From G11 sp947167445 (GTDB lineage Bacteria; Bacillota; Clostridia; Lachnospirales; Lachnospiraceae): DNA of 64,000 nt. The notes under the pieces are model-generated. The model was not told the origin of the DNA, searched no databases, and saw only the letters and a program-made list of their open reading frames with translations. Shown piece after piece: positions 52,558 to 61,149 of this stretch; position 1 is the stretch's first letter; each line of letters opens with the position of its first letter. The stretch spans positions 124,001 to 188,000 of the forward strand of contig CAMVID010000004.1 of assembly GCA_947167445.1 (NCBI GenBank), given 5' to 3'. The position numbers and the translations under genes were made by a program.

Positions 52558-53292
52558 TTATACCAACACATGGTACACGTCCACGGACATGTCCTTATTA
52601 TATACCTCATAGATTCTGCCTGCGCAGCTTATCCCATTCGCCTCTGCATAATCCTTTATCAGAATATGGGCTCTTGCAACCTTTGAGAATCCTTCGGTAA
52701 ATCTTATATGCAGACACTTTTTCTCGGATACTTCTATGGAATCCTTCCCCTCATAGCCACCCACAGGTAAGCATGTCCTCATTGATAATCCTTCTTCATC
52801 AGCCAGATTTCTGTATATGACAAAATGACTGCCGGAGGGATTTATTCCCTTTTGTGACGCTTTCTCATAAAGTTTTCCAACCGAAATACCGAGGTTTTCA
52901 AGGTCCACATTCTCATCAACATAAAGGCACCTGCATCTTTCAAAAGAGCAGACATCCGGTGTTTCATCTAGGTGGGCTATCTTCTCCTCTTCGTCATGAT
53001 TAACCAGGTCTCGAACCTCCTGCAAGCGGTAATCCATCTCGCGAATCTTGCTGTCAATAAGTTCTTTTTCTGAAGACTTCCCCGCAAATATCTGTTTTAT
53101 TTCATATATCGAAAGCCCAATTTTTCTGAGTCTTTTTATCTTCTCAAGGGTGATCAGCTGACTCTCATCATAGTAATTGTATCCGTTTTCCTCATTGACA
53201 AATGAAGGGGTAAGCAACCCTTCTTCATCCCATAATCTGAGGGCCTTCCTGCCTACTTTACCTACAATTGCAAATTGTCCTCGTGTGTACAT
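52558..53292 (-). CDS. MerR-family regulator with GyrI-like effector domain
   Basis: 244 residues. Winged helix-turn-helix (about 1-70; IVGKVGRKALRLWDEEGLL, YYDESQLITLEKIKRLRKIG), dimerisation helix, then a GyrI-like small-molecule-binding domain (about 115-244; LPVGGYEGKDSIEV, VDVYHVLV). The usual Y in the first recognition region is replaced by A-L-R-L-W-D. It starts 2 bases after the creatininase gene, so both are in one transcript. Ligand unknown. Confidence 0.9.
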   Translation of the reverse strand: MYTRGQFAIVGKVGRKALRLWDEEGLLTPSFVNEENGYNYYDESQLITLEKIKRLRKIGLSIYEIKQIFAGKSSEKELIDSKIREMDYRLQEVRDLVNHDEEEKIAHLDETPDVCSFERCRCLYVDENVDLENLGISVGKLYEKASQKGINPSGSHFVIYRNLADEEGLSMRTCLPVGGYEGKDSIEVSEKKCLHIRFTEGFSKVARAHILIKDYAEANGISCAGRIYEVYNKDMSVDVYHVLV

Positions 53293-53294
53293 TA

Positions 53295-54158
53295 TTAACC
53301 CACCTTTCCTCTCTTCACTTTTCCAAATAACTTTAGAAATCCAATGTGAAGCGGAAGTATCTTATAAAGGAAATAATCATCATACTTTTCATATTCTGCT
53401 CTATTGTAAAAGTTTATCACTGCTTCACATATTGATTCAATACAGTTCCGGTTTAAATCATGTCCAATCTCCCTTGTGGCAATCCTTGGTATTCCGATGT
53501 GTCCATAGTCTCCCATAGCCGCAATCTGTTTTCTTTTGGAAATCATATCTTTGTCCGTAATATCAGAATCCGGGAGCTCGTTATATCCACTTCTGACGAA
53601 GTTATCGTTGATATCCAACATACTGGAAGTTTCAACCCAGCCGGCATGAAAGTCATTACTATAATCTTTTTCGAGTTCTTTCAGATCCTCGGTGGGCTCC
53701 ACACCTGCACCTTCAAAGATTGATCCCATCGGTGCCATTGCACATACTCCATACTTCCTGTTTATCCTTCTTACAGCTTTGATCACTGCGATCTGATGGT
53801 CAGGATCTGCATGTGATGCTATGATAACAATATTTTCAAATCCCATATGTCTGACACTATCCAAAATCTCATACGCCACCTCAAAAGTCGTCTTCATTGA
53901 AAAATGAACTGATCCGTAAAAAGTGTTTACTGACGCTGCAGCTATCGGAAATGTCGGCAGGTAATAGCATTTGATCCCGCTTTTTTCCTCAATCATCTCC
54001 ATAGCTCCCCTGCTCCAGCTCTCTCCTTCCAAGATGTCTGTAGCAAGAGGAAGGCACCATCCATGTTCTTCAATAGGCGCCATCACAATAAATACAACGC
54101 TGTCTTTCTTGTTAACTTCCTTAATTTCTTTCCAGGTCATCAAGCTCAAATCTTTCAT
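53295..54158 (-). CDS. creatininase-family amidohydrolase
   Basis: 287 residues. Metal site EEHGWCLPLATDILEGE near residues 32-48 (E, H, D), and a second half with IIASHADPDHQIAV and HAGWVETSSML. The normal G-H-G-N motif after the second strand is S-H-A-D-P-D-H here. Members hydrolyse creatinine, guanidine-type or cyclic amides, or act in mycofactocin and F420-like pathways; the substrate is not clear. ATG 54158 follows AAAAGGAGG; a frame to 54221 would include a terminator hairpin. Confidence 0.85.
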   Translation of the reverse strand: MKDLSLMTWKEIKEVNKKDSVVFIVMAPIEEHGWCLPLATDILEGESWSRGAMEMIEEKSGIKCYYLPTFPIAAASVNTFYGSVHFSMKTTFEVAYEILDSVRHMGFENIVIIASHADPDHQIAVIKAVRRINRKYGVCAMAPMGSIFEGAGVEPTEDLKELEKDYSNDFHAGWVETSSMLDINDNFVRSGYNELPDSDITDKDMISKRKQIAAMGDYGHIGIPRIATREIGHDLNRNCIESICEAVINFYNRAEYEKYDDYFLYKILPLHIGFLKLFGKVKRGKVG

Positions 54159-54198
54159 ACTATATGTCCTCCTTTTCTTTGTCGGACATAATAATAGA

Positions 54199-54221
54199 CC
54201 TGGCCGCAACGGCCAGGTCAA
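54199..54221 (-). terminator. hairpin after the TetR operon
   Basis: GACCTGGCC pairs with GGCCAGGTC around GCAAC; on the minus strand TATTATTAT follows. The weak T tract makes it a probable, not certain, terminator. Confidence 0.6.
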
Positions 54222-54263
54222 GACATTAACGTTTCAGGTATCTTTTTCCTCTTTCTTTTTCTT

Positions 54264-54899
54264 TCATCCAGTGCTTCTTGTCATTTGAAAGAACTGCTCT
54301 ACATGATTTTTAATTGCTTTTTCGCACTCTTTTGCCCTGTTCGGTTCTCTGTCCCAGATTCCCATATACATGATAACCGGTGCATAAAACATCGCTGCAA
54401 GCACCTTAGGATCTCCCTTTTTTATTGCGCCGTTTTGGATCAACTGTTCAAACAGTTTTTCATCATACCCAAGCATGGCATCAACATAACGCTTCGTATA
54501 CATCTCACCTAATTCCTTACTTTGGAATTGGGATATTGTCATCATTTGGCGTACCTGCTTTGAATATTCATCAGTCATTGAAAAACGGACGAATGTCAAA
54601 ACATTTTCGCTTAATCCTTCTGCTGAAATGCCGGTGTATACATCCGTATCTTTTTTATTCAGTTCCACATTTTTCCCATTTCCCAGATGAACCGAGAGCT
54701 TTTCAAAAAAATCTTTATATTTTTCCTCGGACTCTACAATGATCCGGTCAAAAATCTGCTGTTTACTTGCAAAGTGTTTATAGAGAGCAGCCTTCGATAT
54801 TCCTAAGGGAGCGGCAATATCACTCATGGATGTTCCATCATATCCCTTCTTTGAAAACTGTTTAAGCGCCTCTTCAAGAATCAATTCTTTCGTATTCAT
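54264..54899 (-). CDS. TetR-family transcriptional regulator
   Basis: 211 residues. N-terminal helix-turn-helix: ILEEALKQFSKKGYDGTSMS and DIAAPLGISKAALYKHF, then an all-helical ligand domain. Its ATG overlaps the stop of the hydrolase gene by four bases (ATGA), so it is translationally coupled to it. The operator-like palindrome at 55853-55891 overlaps the shared promoter, predicting autorepression of the pair. Confidence 0.92.
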   Translation of the reverse strand: MNTKELILEEALKQFSKKGYDGTSMSDIAAPLGISKAALYKHFASKQQIFDRIIVESEEKYKDFFEKLSVHLGNGKNVELNKKDTDVYTGISAEGLSENVLTFVRFSMTDEYSKQVRQMMTISQFQSKELGEMYTKRYVDAMLGYDEKLFEQLIQNGAIKKGDPKVLAAMFYAPVIMYMGIWDREPNRAKECEKAIKNHVEQFFQMTRSTG

Positions 54900-55810
54900 C
54901 TATTCTTCTCCACGAACTCATCTAGTACACGATTTATCTCTTCGCTGTTACCCGCCATCAAATGACCTCCGCCCGAAAAGAAAGCAGATGTGCAGTCGGG
55001 AATCTCCTTACTCCAAAGCTTTGCCTTCTCCGGATTGGCCAGTTTATCATCGTCAGAATGAATAATGAGAACAGGTACTTTAATATTTCTTAAATCATAA
55101 TTCTCATAGTGATTGGTATGATCCTTGTTCACCACATCTCCATCGAAAACTATGCCCGCCCTGCGCTCTTTCAACGGAATAATCTGCTTAATAACGCTTC
55201 TTTCCATTCCCATAATCGGTTTGAATAACGGGCTAATCATCCACATGACAAAGTCGTTACAAGCCGCTTCCGGTGGTCCTGTCATTCCGGAAGCAGGTTC
55301 AGTAGGTTTCTCCGTTGCCGGATATCCGGAGCAATACAGAATAAGGCCCTTACATCTTTCCGGATACATCAAAGCAAATCTCTGTGCAACTGTCCCTCCG
55401 GCGCTTGTTGCCACAGCAAAAACTTTATCTATGTCAAGTGAATCCAATAATTGGGTAAATTCTTCCACCTGCATATCTACTGTAGCACCTTCCGGCATAT
55501 CGGTCCCCGGATATCCGAATCTGGATGGTGCAATAACCCTGTAATCATCTGTGCGTCCGCTTAACACGTCAAAGCCCTGATCATAACCTCCTGTGATTCC
55601 ATGAAAGACCAAAAAGGCTTCGCCCTGGCCCTCATCTATATAACTGACCTTTCCATATGAGCTGTTTATGGTTTCTGCTTTTGCCTCATAAACCGCGAAT
55701 CTGTTCAAAGCAGCTTTCCTGACCATCAAAAAATCTGTTGCTAAAGCCAATAAGACAATGCTCGCTATGGTTAATGTTATCATTTTAGTTCTTTTCCTTT
55801 TCATCTCCAT
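54896..55810 (-). CDS. membrane-anchored alpha/beta hydrolase
   Basis: 304 residues. N-terminal signal anchor (about 10-28, MITLTIASIVLLALATDFLM), then an alpha/beta hydrolase fold: oxyanion segment VFHGITGGYDQG, nucleophile VATSAGGTVAQRF (S in T-S-A-G-G), acid in IHSDDDKLANP and His in GGGHLMAG. It likely faces outwards. ATG 55810 follows GGAGAAAG at the right distance; a frame to 55870 would cover the -10. Co-transcribed with its TetR regulator, so the hydrolase may act on a compound that the regulator senses. Confidence 0.9.
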   Translation of the reverse strand: MEMKRKRTKMITLTIASIVLLALATDFLMVRKAALNRFAVYEAKAETINSSYGKVSYIDEGQGEAFLVFHGITGGYDQGFDVLSGRTDDYRVIAPSRFGYPGTDMPEGATVDMQVEEFTQLLDSLDIDKVFAVATSAGGTVAQRFALMYPERCKGLILYCSGYPATEKPTEPASGMTGPPEAACNDFVMWMISPLFKPIMGMERSVIKQIIPLKERRAGIVFDGDVVNKDHTNHYENYDLRNIKVPVLIIHSDDDKLANPEKAKLWSKEIPDCTSAFFSGGGHLMAGNSEEINRVLDEFVEKNR

Positions 55811-55852
55811 ACTTTCTCCATGTTGTTTTCGATATCCCTTGGCAAAGAAAAG

Positions 55853-55899
55853 TGACCCATCGGTAACCATATTATAGTTACCGACCGGTCACTTGTCAA
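55853..55899 (-). promoter_or_regulatory. consensus promoter flanked by a TetR-type operator
   Basis: Minus-strand TTGACA (55894-55899), 17-base spacer, TATAAT (55871-55876), both exact. Arms TGACCCATCGGTAAC (55853-55867) and GTTACCGACCGGTCA (55877-55891) are complementary at 13 of 15 positions and enclose the -10; the right arm fills the spacer. Confidence 0.8.
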
Positions 55900-55952
55900 G
55901 TCTGCTTTATGAATTCTCTGTTTCTGCGCAAATCTATATGCTCCTTTGCATT

Positions 55953-57116
55953 TCACACCCGCTCAAGGAGCGTGGCGACCTCCGAGTGCTCTGTTTGCGA
56001 AAACATGTCAACGCCCACAGCCTTTATTACCCTGTAGCCGTTCTTTGTCAGGTGCTTCAGGTCTCTGGCCAAAGTTTCAGGGTTACAGGAGACATAAACA
56101 ATTTTCTTTGGAGCAAGTTTCTCAAGGGAAGAAAGGAAGGCCTCATCTGAACCGGCTCTTGGCGGGTCCATGAATACAAGATCAAACTTTTCTCCCTTAG
56201 CAGAAGCATCAACCATAAATTTACCGGCATCTGCAGCAATGAATCTGGCATTCTTTACGCCATTATGCTTAGCATTATTAATAGCATCCTTGACGGCATC
56301 TTTGTTGGATTCCACGCCAATTACCTCTTTTGCCTTATCGGAAGCAATAAGGCCGATGGTTCCTGTGCCACAATATGCATCAAGCACCTTTTCCTTGCCC
56401 GTGAGCCCGGCAAACTCCATGGCTTTGTTATACAGCACCTCTGTCTGGGTGGAGTTAACCTGGTAGAAGGACTTAGATGAGATTTTGAAGGTTTTACCAC
56501 AAAGGCTGTCAACGATATAGCCCTTGCCGAAAATAACCTGCTCTCTGTCACCAAGAATCATGCTGGTTCTGCGGTCATTTATGTTAAGGACAATGGTTGT
56601 AATCTCCGGGTGCTCCTTAGTAAGAGCTTTCACAAAGTTGTTCTTGGAGGGGAAAACAGGAGATACAATGACCAGAGTGACCATTATTTCGCCGCTGTTA
56701 TGACCCACTCTTATAAGAACATGACGAAGGAGCCCGTAGCCGGTATCCTCGTCATAGTTTCTTATCTTGAAAGAAGGGCAAAGCTTTGCGATGGTCTTGA
56801 TGATTGCGGATGCCTTCTCGTTCTCGATAAGACAGTTGTTTACGGGGATTATGTCATGGGAGCCTGCTTTGTAGATACCGCAGACAGGCTTTTTCCTGCT
56901 CATGCCAAAAACGGCATGAACCTTGTTCCTGTAGTGGAACGGATTCTTCATGCCTATGACTTCATCAACCTTGCAGTAACTGCCAAGGAGTTTATTTAAG
57001 TATTTCTTTTTGTTTTCAAGCTGCTTGTCGTATGGAACATCAAGAAGGGTACATCCCCCGCACTGTCCCACCACCGGGCAAGCCGATTTTGTTTGTTTGC
57101 TGTTATTTTTTTCCAT
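55953..57116 (-). CDS. 23S rRNA (uracil-C5)-methyltransferase, RlmD/RlmCD-like, without TRAM
   Basis: 387 residues. Begins with the iron-sulphur cysteines CPVVGQCGGCTLLDVPYDKQ and a later C in KPVCGIYKAG, with no N-terminal TRAM domain. SAM domain LDAYCGTGTIGLIA; catalytic Cys in VYVSCNPETLARDL; DPPRAG motif. It methylates uridines in 23S rRNA. Shorter forms of this family are common in Firmicutes, so the missing TRAM is not damage. Stop overlaps the start of a gene-free stretch; no operon partner. Confidence 0.91.
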   Translation of the reverse strand: MEKNNSKQTKSACPVVGQCGGCTLLDVPYDKQLENKKKYLNKLLGSYCKVDEVIGMKNPFHYRNKVHAVFGMSRKKPVCGIYKAGSHDIIPVNNCLIENEKASAIIKTIAKLCPSFKIRNYDEDTGYGLLRHVLIRVGHNSGEIMVTLVIVSPVFPSKNNFVKALTKEHPEITTIVLNINDRRTSMILGDREQVIFGKGYIVDSLCGKTFKISSKSFYQVNSTQTEVLYNKAMEFAGLTGKEKVLDAYCGTGTIGLIASDKAKEVIGVESNKDAVKDAINNAKHNGVKNARFIAADAGKFMVDASAKGEKFDLVFMDPPRAGSDEAFLSSLEKLAPKKIVYVSCNPETLARDLKHLTKNGYRVIKAVGVDMFSQTEHSEVATLLERV

Positions 57117-57156
57117 ACAGCTAGTATATCACAATGCATCCCGTTTTTTGCTTTTT

Positions 57157-57353
57157 GTACCTAAAACCCCAATTCAGGCCTCCGCCTGGGTACACTTTTT
57201 GAGGAAAATCAAGCGAATTTAGCTTTAGTCCGCTTTAAAGCCGTACCTAAAACTCTCTTGCTCACCTGATTTAGGTACATTTTTCTAAGAAATAGTAAAT
57301 TCGATTTGATTTTCTTGTACCTAAATCAAGTGGTACGCCCTCCGCCTGGGTAC
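57157..57353. repeat. three inverted-pair units built on GTACC...GGTAC
   Basis: Units of 36-37 bases start with GTACCT and end with its inverted form: 57157-57193 (GTACCT...GGGTAC), 57243-57278 (GTACCT...AGGTAC), 57317-57353 (GTACCT...GGGTAC). Within units the spacing is 24-25 bases. A 16-base sequence, CCTCCGCCTGGGTACA, is repeated at 57179 and 57339. No gene; open frames across it are short. The layout resembles the TACGTG array at 24121. Confidence 0.75.
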
Positions 57354-57386
57354 AAAACCCTAAAAATTGCTCATCCAAAGCAGCAT

Positions 57387-57421
57387 CAAAAAGGCACCGG
57401 GGGCCATTGGCCCCCGGTGCC
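57387..57421 (-). terminator. terminator of the sugar ABC operon
   Basis: Minus-strand GGCACCGGGGGCC pairs with GGCCCCCGGTGCC, then a T run. Confidence 0.88.
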
Positions 57422-57436
57422 TTCCTGAATAATGGG

Positions 57437-58459
57437 TTATTTCTTATTTCTGCGGCTCAAAACGATACTTTGAAGAAGGATGAAAAAGCAAAGCATGCCG
57501 CCGGTGGTGATACTCTGCCACCAGGGATCTTTAAGGCCGCTGGATACAACAATTTTCTTGATTGTAGTAAGTGTAAGGGTTCCGAAAAAGGTTCCGATTA
57601 CGTTACCTACACCACCTGTAAGAAGGGTTCCGCCAATGATTGATGAAGCGATAGCGTTCATTTCCATTCCTGCTGCGTTGGTGGCGTTTCCGGCTCCGGT
57701 GTGGAGCATAAGTACGAATCCTGATATTCCGCTTAAGAAGCCGCTTATGATGTAACTCATAAAGCGAGTCCTCTTTACATTAATTCCAAGCATAAGAGCA
57801 CTTGTCTGGTTTCCGCCCATTGCATAGAGGTTACGTCCGGGCTTTAAGAACTTCAAAAGCACAAATACAAGGGCCACACATACAAGGGCAATTACAACAC
57901 CAAGCTCCATTCTTGCGGGAACAAGGTTTCCGTTCTTGGCCACATAACCAAGCCAGGGAATCTCGATCTTGGATTCTCTTACTGCATTGAAAGCTTCATT
58001 ATCAATCTTCTGAGGGTTAACTGAGAGGATTGTTGTCATACCTCTTGCAAAGAACATTCCGGCAAGAGTTACGATAAAGGGCTGAATCTCAAGGTAGCTG
58101 ATTAAGAATCCATGTACAAGACCGAAGGCAAGCCCGATTCCAAGGGACAGAAGAACTGACATAAACACGTTTCCTCCGCCGTTTAAGTATAGGATTGAAC
58201 TCATGGTTACAAGGGAGGTAACTGCTCCTACACTGATATCGATGCCGCCTCCGATCATTACTATGGTCAGACCGCAGGAAACAATAATCAGACTTGCGTT
58301 ATCATTTAACAGGTCAAATATCTGCTGTGCATGTAAGAATCCGCCCTGCAAAAGAAGCATTGCCAATAAATACATTGCAACGAATATGCAGATGGTAATG
58401 GTCATGAGAAGCTGGGTGTCTGTTAAAGGTTCTTTTCTTTTGTTCTTAAAGAATTTCAT
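57437..58459 (-). CDS. sugar ABC transporter permease (YjfF-like)
   Basis: 340 residues, about nine membrane helices; family of ribose/galactofuranose permeases (BPD_transp_2). SIIGGTLLTGGVGNVIGTFFG and AGNATNAAGMEMNAIA match YjfF. ATG 58459 overlaps the previous permease stop (ATGA). Works with the second permease encoded upstream. Confidence 0.9.
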   Translation of the reverse strand: MKFFKNKRKEPLTDTQLLMTITICIFVAMYLLAMLLLQGGFLHAQQIFDLLNDNASLIIVSCGLTIVMIGGGIDISVGAVTSLVTMSSILYLNGGGNVFMSVLLSLGIGLAFGLVHGFLISYLEIQPFIVTLAGMFFARGMTTILSVNPQKIDNEAFNAVRESKIEIPWLGYVAKNGNLVPARMELGVVIALVCVALVFVLLKFLKPGRNLYAMGGNQTSALMLGINVKRTRFMSYIISGFLSGISGFVLMLHTGAGNATNAAGMEMNAIASSIIGGTLLTGGVGNVIGTFFGTLTLTTIKKIVVSSGLKDPWWQSITTGGMLCFFILLQSIVLSRRNKK

Positions 58460-59535
58460 GCGCCTTCCACCCCCTTCGTCTCAGATTTGCCTTTTTTAAG
58501 GTTTCCCATGAACTTCTGGAAGCGCTGTTTAACAACCGGTGAACCGATAACAACCAGAAGAACAATGACGATTGCCTTGTAGGCTTTAACATCGGTGGAT
58601 GAAACCTTCATTGCATAAAGAGTGATGGTTAACATCTGAATTACATAAGCACCGATAATACTTCCGCTGATCTTAAACTTACCGCCGCCAAGACTGTTTC
58701 CGCCGATGGCAACTGCCAGGATGGCATCCATCTCCACATCAAGAAGCAATGTCTCGTGGTTAATAAGTCCAAGTCTGCTTACTCCGATACATCCCGAAAC
58801 CGCAACGCAGACTCCAAGGAGAATAAATGATAACAGCTTAATGAAAGTTGTGTTGATACCGTTTAATCTCGCTGCACTCTGGTTGATACCAACCGACTGA
58901 GTGAGGATTTCAAGAGATGTGAAGTGGAACAAAAGCTTAAACAATATGGTTACAACAATGACTATGATAACCGGCATGGGAATGGGAATTCCCGGTGCAA
59001 AGCTTCCGATTGCGGAAATAATGGGGCTCTCCACTGTGGGCGTTGCACCGCCGTTAATCCAGTAGGCGATGGAACGTCCGCAGGTATAGAGAATCAATGT
59101 GGCTATCATTGGCTGAATGCCAAATACCGCAACCAGTGTTCCGTTGAAGGCACCAAAGAGCATCGCCACAACGGCAGCACAGAGGAACGCAAGAATCACG
59201 GTTCCCACCGATATAGACGATGCAGACTTCAGAACCTTAACAAACACACTTCCGGCAATGGCTGCTGCCGCACCCACACTGATATCCTGTCCTTTTGTTG
59301 CCGCCGTAACGAGAGTCATGCCGATTGCAAGAATGGCAAGCTCGCTGGCGCCATTGATAATACTTATAAGGTTACCCGCAAGAACCGCGTTACCGTAATT
59401 GTTGTGGGTAATACTGATACTGAAAAATCCGGGATCTCTAATGAGGTTAAAAATCACCAAAAGAGCAACTGCAATAACGGGAATCGTAAGCTGTCCCAGT
59501 CCGCCCTTAAGGAATCTCTTCTTATTTTCCTTCAT
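58456..59535 (-). CDS. sugar ABC transporter permease (YtfT-like)
   Basis: 359 residues, membrane protein of the same family. LAIGMTLVTAATKGQDISVGA and AVAIGGNSLGGGKFKISGSI are the family's coupling and EAA-like regions. Together with the next permease it forms a heterodimeric channel. Two bases separate it from the ATPase gene. Confidence 0.9.
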   Translation of the reverse strand: MKENKKRFLKGGLGQLTIPVIAVALLVIFNLIRDPGFFSISITHNNYGNAVLAGNLISIINGASELAILAIGMTLVTAATKGQDISVGAAAAIAGSVFVKVLKSASSISVGTVILAFLCAAVVAMLFGAFNGTLVAVFGIQPMIATLILYTCGRSIAYWINGGATPTVESPIISAIGSFAPGIPIPMPVIIVIVVTILFKLLFHFTSLEILTQSVGINQSAARLNGINTTFIKLLSFILLGVCVAVSGCIGVSRLGLINHETLLLDVEMDAILAVAIGGNSLGGGKFKISGSIIGAYVIQMLTITLYAMKVSSTDVKAYKAIVIVLLVVIGSPVVKQRFQKFMGNLKKGKSETKGVEGA

Positions 59536-59537
59536 GA

Positions 59538-61037
59538 TTATGCCTCACCTCCCGCTATAGTTTTCATAACCTGGGCCTGATTAAGGTCCGCGCCCTTAAG
59601 TTCTCCGACAATGTGTCTGTCGCGCATAACAATAAGGCGTGAGCAGGTTCGAAGCATCTCTTCCACTTCGGAAGAAATAAAGGTTACGCTCACATCTTCC
59701 TTGGCCAGTTTTAAAACAAGCTTCTGAATCTCAAGTTTGGTACCTACGTCAATACCACGGGTAGGCTCATCGAGAATCAGATAATCGGGATGTGTGAGAA
59801 GCCATCTGGCAAGGATAACCTTCTGCTGATTACCGCCGCTTAAAGATCCAACAGGGGTCTCCGCGCTGGCTGTCTTGATGTTCAGTGCCTTAATATACTC
59901 GTCCGCAAAAGCCTCTGACTCGCTGCGGCTTATAGGCTTAAAGAAGCCGTTCATAACCTGTAATGCCAGGATAATATTCTCTCTAACACTTAAATCCGGA
60001 ATGATGCCGTCGCGCTTGCGGTCCTCAGCAAGATAGCCGATACCGTTTTTCATGGCATCAATGGGTTTTGTAATCTTAACAGGTTTGCCGTTGATTTTGA
60101 CTTTGCCGGAATTGACCTTGTCGGCACCAAAGATAGCCCTTACGCTCTCGCTTCGGCCCGATCCCAATAACCCGGTAAAACCGTTAACTTCTCCTCTTCT
60201 GATTTTGAAGTCGAAGGGATTGGTTTCTGTACTTGAAAGGCCCTCGGCCTCATAAAGCACTTCGCCCACACCTTCCTCACGGTCTTCGGCATCTGAAAGA
60301 CTGTTTAATTCATCCAGTTCCTTACCCATCATCTTGGCAACAAGCTGTACCTGAGGAAGCTCTTTGGTAAGATATTCACCAACGAACTCACCGTTTCTCA
60401 ATACGGTAATTCTGTCGCTGACCTCATAAACCTGCTCTAAGAAATGGGTAACAAATATAATTCCTACGCCCTTTGACTTCAGATCTCTCATAAGACTAAA
60501 GAGCATGTTAACCTCTTTGTCATCAAGAGATGAAGTGGGCTCGTCAAGAATCAGAACCTTACAGTTCATATCCACTGCTCTGGCGATGGCAACCATCTGC
60601 TGAACCGCCAATGAGCAGCTTCCGAGCTGCTGACTGCTTCTTGCGGGTATTCCAAGGCTCTTTAGAATCTCATCTGCCTTGGTCTCATACTCTTTTTGTT
60701 TTACCCAACTGCTCTTCTCTCTGCCGATATACATATTCTCTGCAACCGTCAGATTGGGGCAAAGGGTTATTTCCTGATAAACTGTACTGATTCCCTTATT
60801 CTGCGCATCCTGCGGCGAGTGGATATTTACACTCTCCCCCTCAATGGTAATGCTGCCCGCATCCATCTGATATACGCCGGTAAGAATCTTAATCAGGGTA
60901 GATTTGCCTGCGCCGTTCTCGCCCATGAGAGCATGAATCTCACCTTTTCTCAAGGTAAAATCCACATTGTGCAATGCTCTAACACCCGGGAAACTCTTTT
61001 CAATTCCACGCAGTTTCAGTAAGCATTCATCCTGCAT
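59538..61037 (-). CDS. sugar ABC transporter ATPase, two domains (YtfR/RbsA-like)
   Basis: 499 residues. First cassette GENGAGKST, CSLAVQQMVAIARA, VLILDEPTSSLDD; second LLGSGRSE (degenerate Walker A), LSGGNQQKVILARW, LILDEPTRGID. This is the standard ribose/galactose-type ATPase. ATG 61037 follows GGAGG; the frame extends to 61082, where there is no site. A hairpin terminator lies between this gene and the binding protein. Confidence 0.93.
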   Translation of the reverse strand: MQDECLLKLRGIEKSFPGVRALHNVDFTLRKGEIHALMGENGAGKSTLIKILTGVYQMDAGSITIEGESVNIHSPQDAQNKGISTVYQEITLCPNLTVAENMYIGREKSSWVKQKEYETKADEILKSLGIPARSSQQLGSCSLAVQQMVAIARAVDMNCKVLILDEPTSSLDDKEVNMLFSLMRDLKSKGVGIIFVTHFLEQVYEVSDRITVLRNGEFVGEYLTKELPQVQLVAKMMGKELDELNSLSDAEDREEGVGEVLYEAEGLSSTETNPFDFKIRRGEVNGFTGLLGSGRSESVRAIFGADKVNSGKVKINGKPVKITKPIDAMKNGIGYLAEDRKRDGIIPDLSVRENIILALQVMNGFFKPISRSESEAFADEYIKALNIKTASAETPVGSLSGGNQQKVILARWLLTHPDYLILDEPTRGIDVGTKLEIQKLVLKLAKEDVSVTFISSEVEEMLRTCSRLIVMRDRHIVGELKGADLNQAQVMKTIAGGEA

Positions 61038-61087
61038 ACTGTTACCTCCTCGTCTGATTAGAATTCCTTTTGCGGAATTCACTTAGC

Positions 61088-61129
61088 AAAAAGCGCAGCC
61101 AAGTCGATTTGTATTCAACCGGGCTGCGC
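61088..61129 (-). terminator. intra-operon hairpin between binding protein and ATPase genes
   Basis: Minus-strand GCGCAGCC (61129 side) pairs with GGCTGCGC, 21-base loop, followed by TTTTT. Probably partial termination giving excess binding protein. Confidence 0.75.
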
Positions 61130-61149
61130 CATTAGATCAATCTAAAGGA

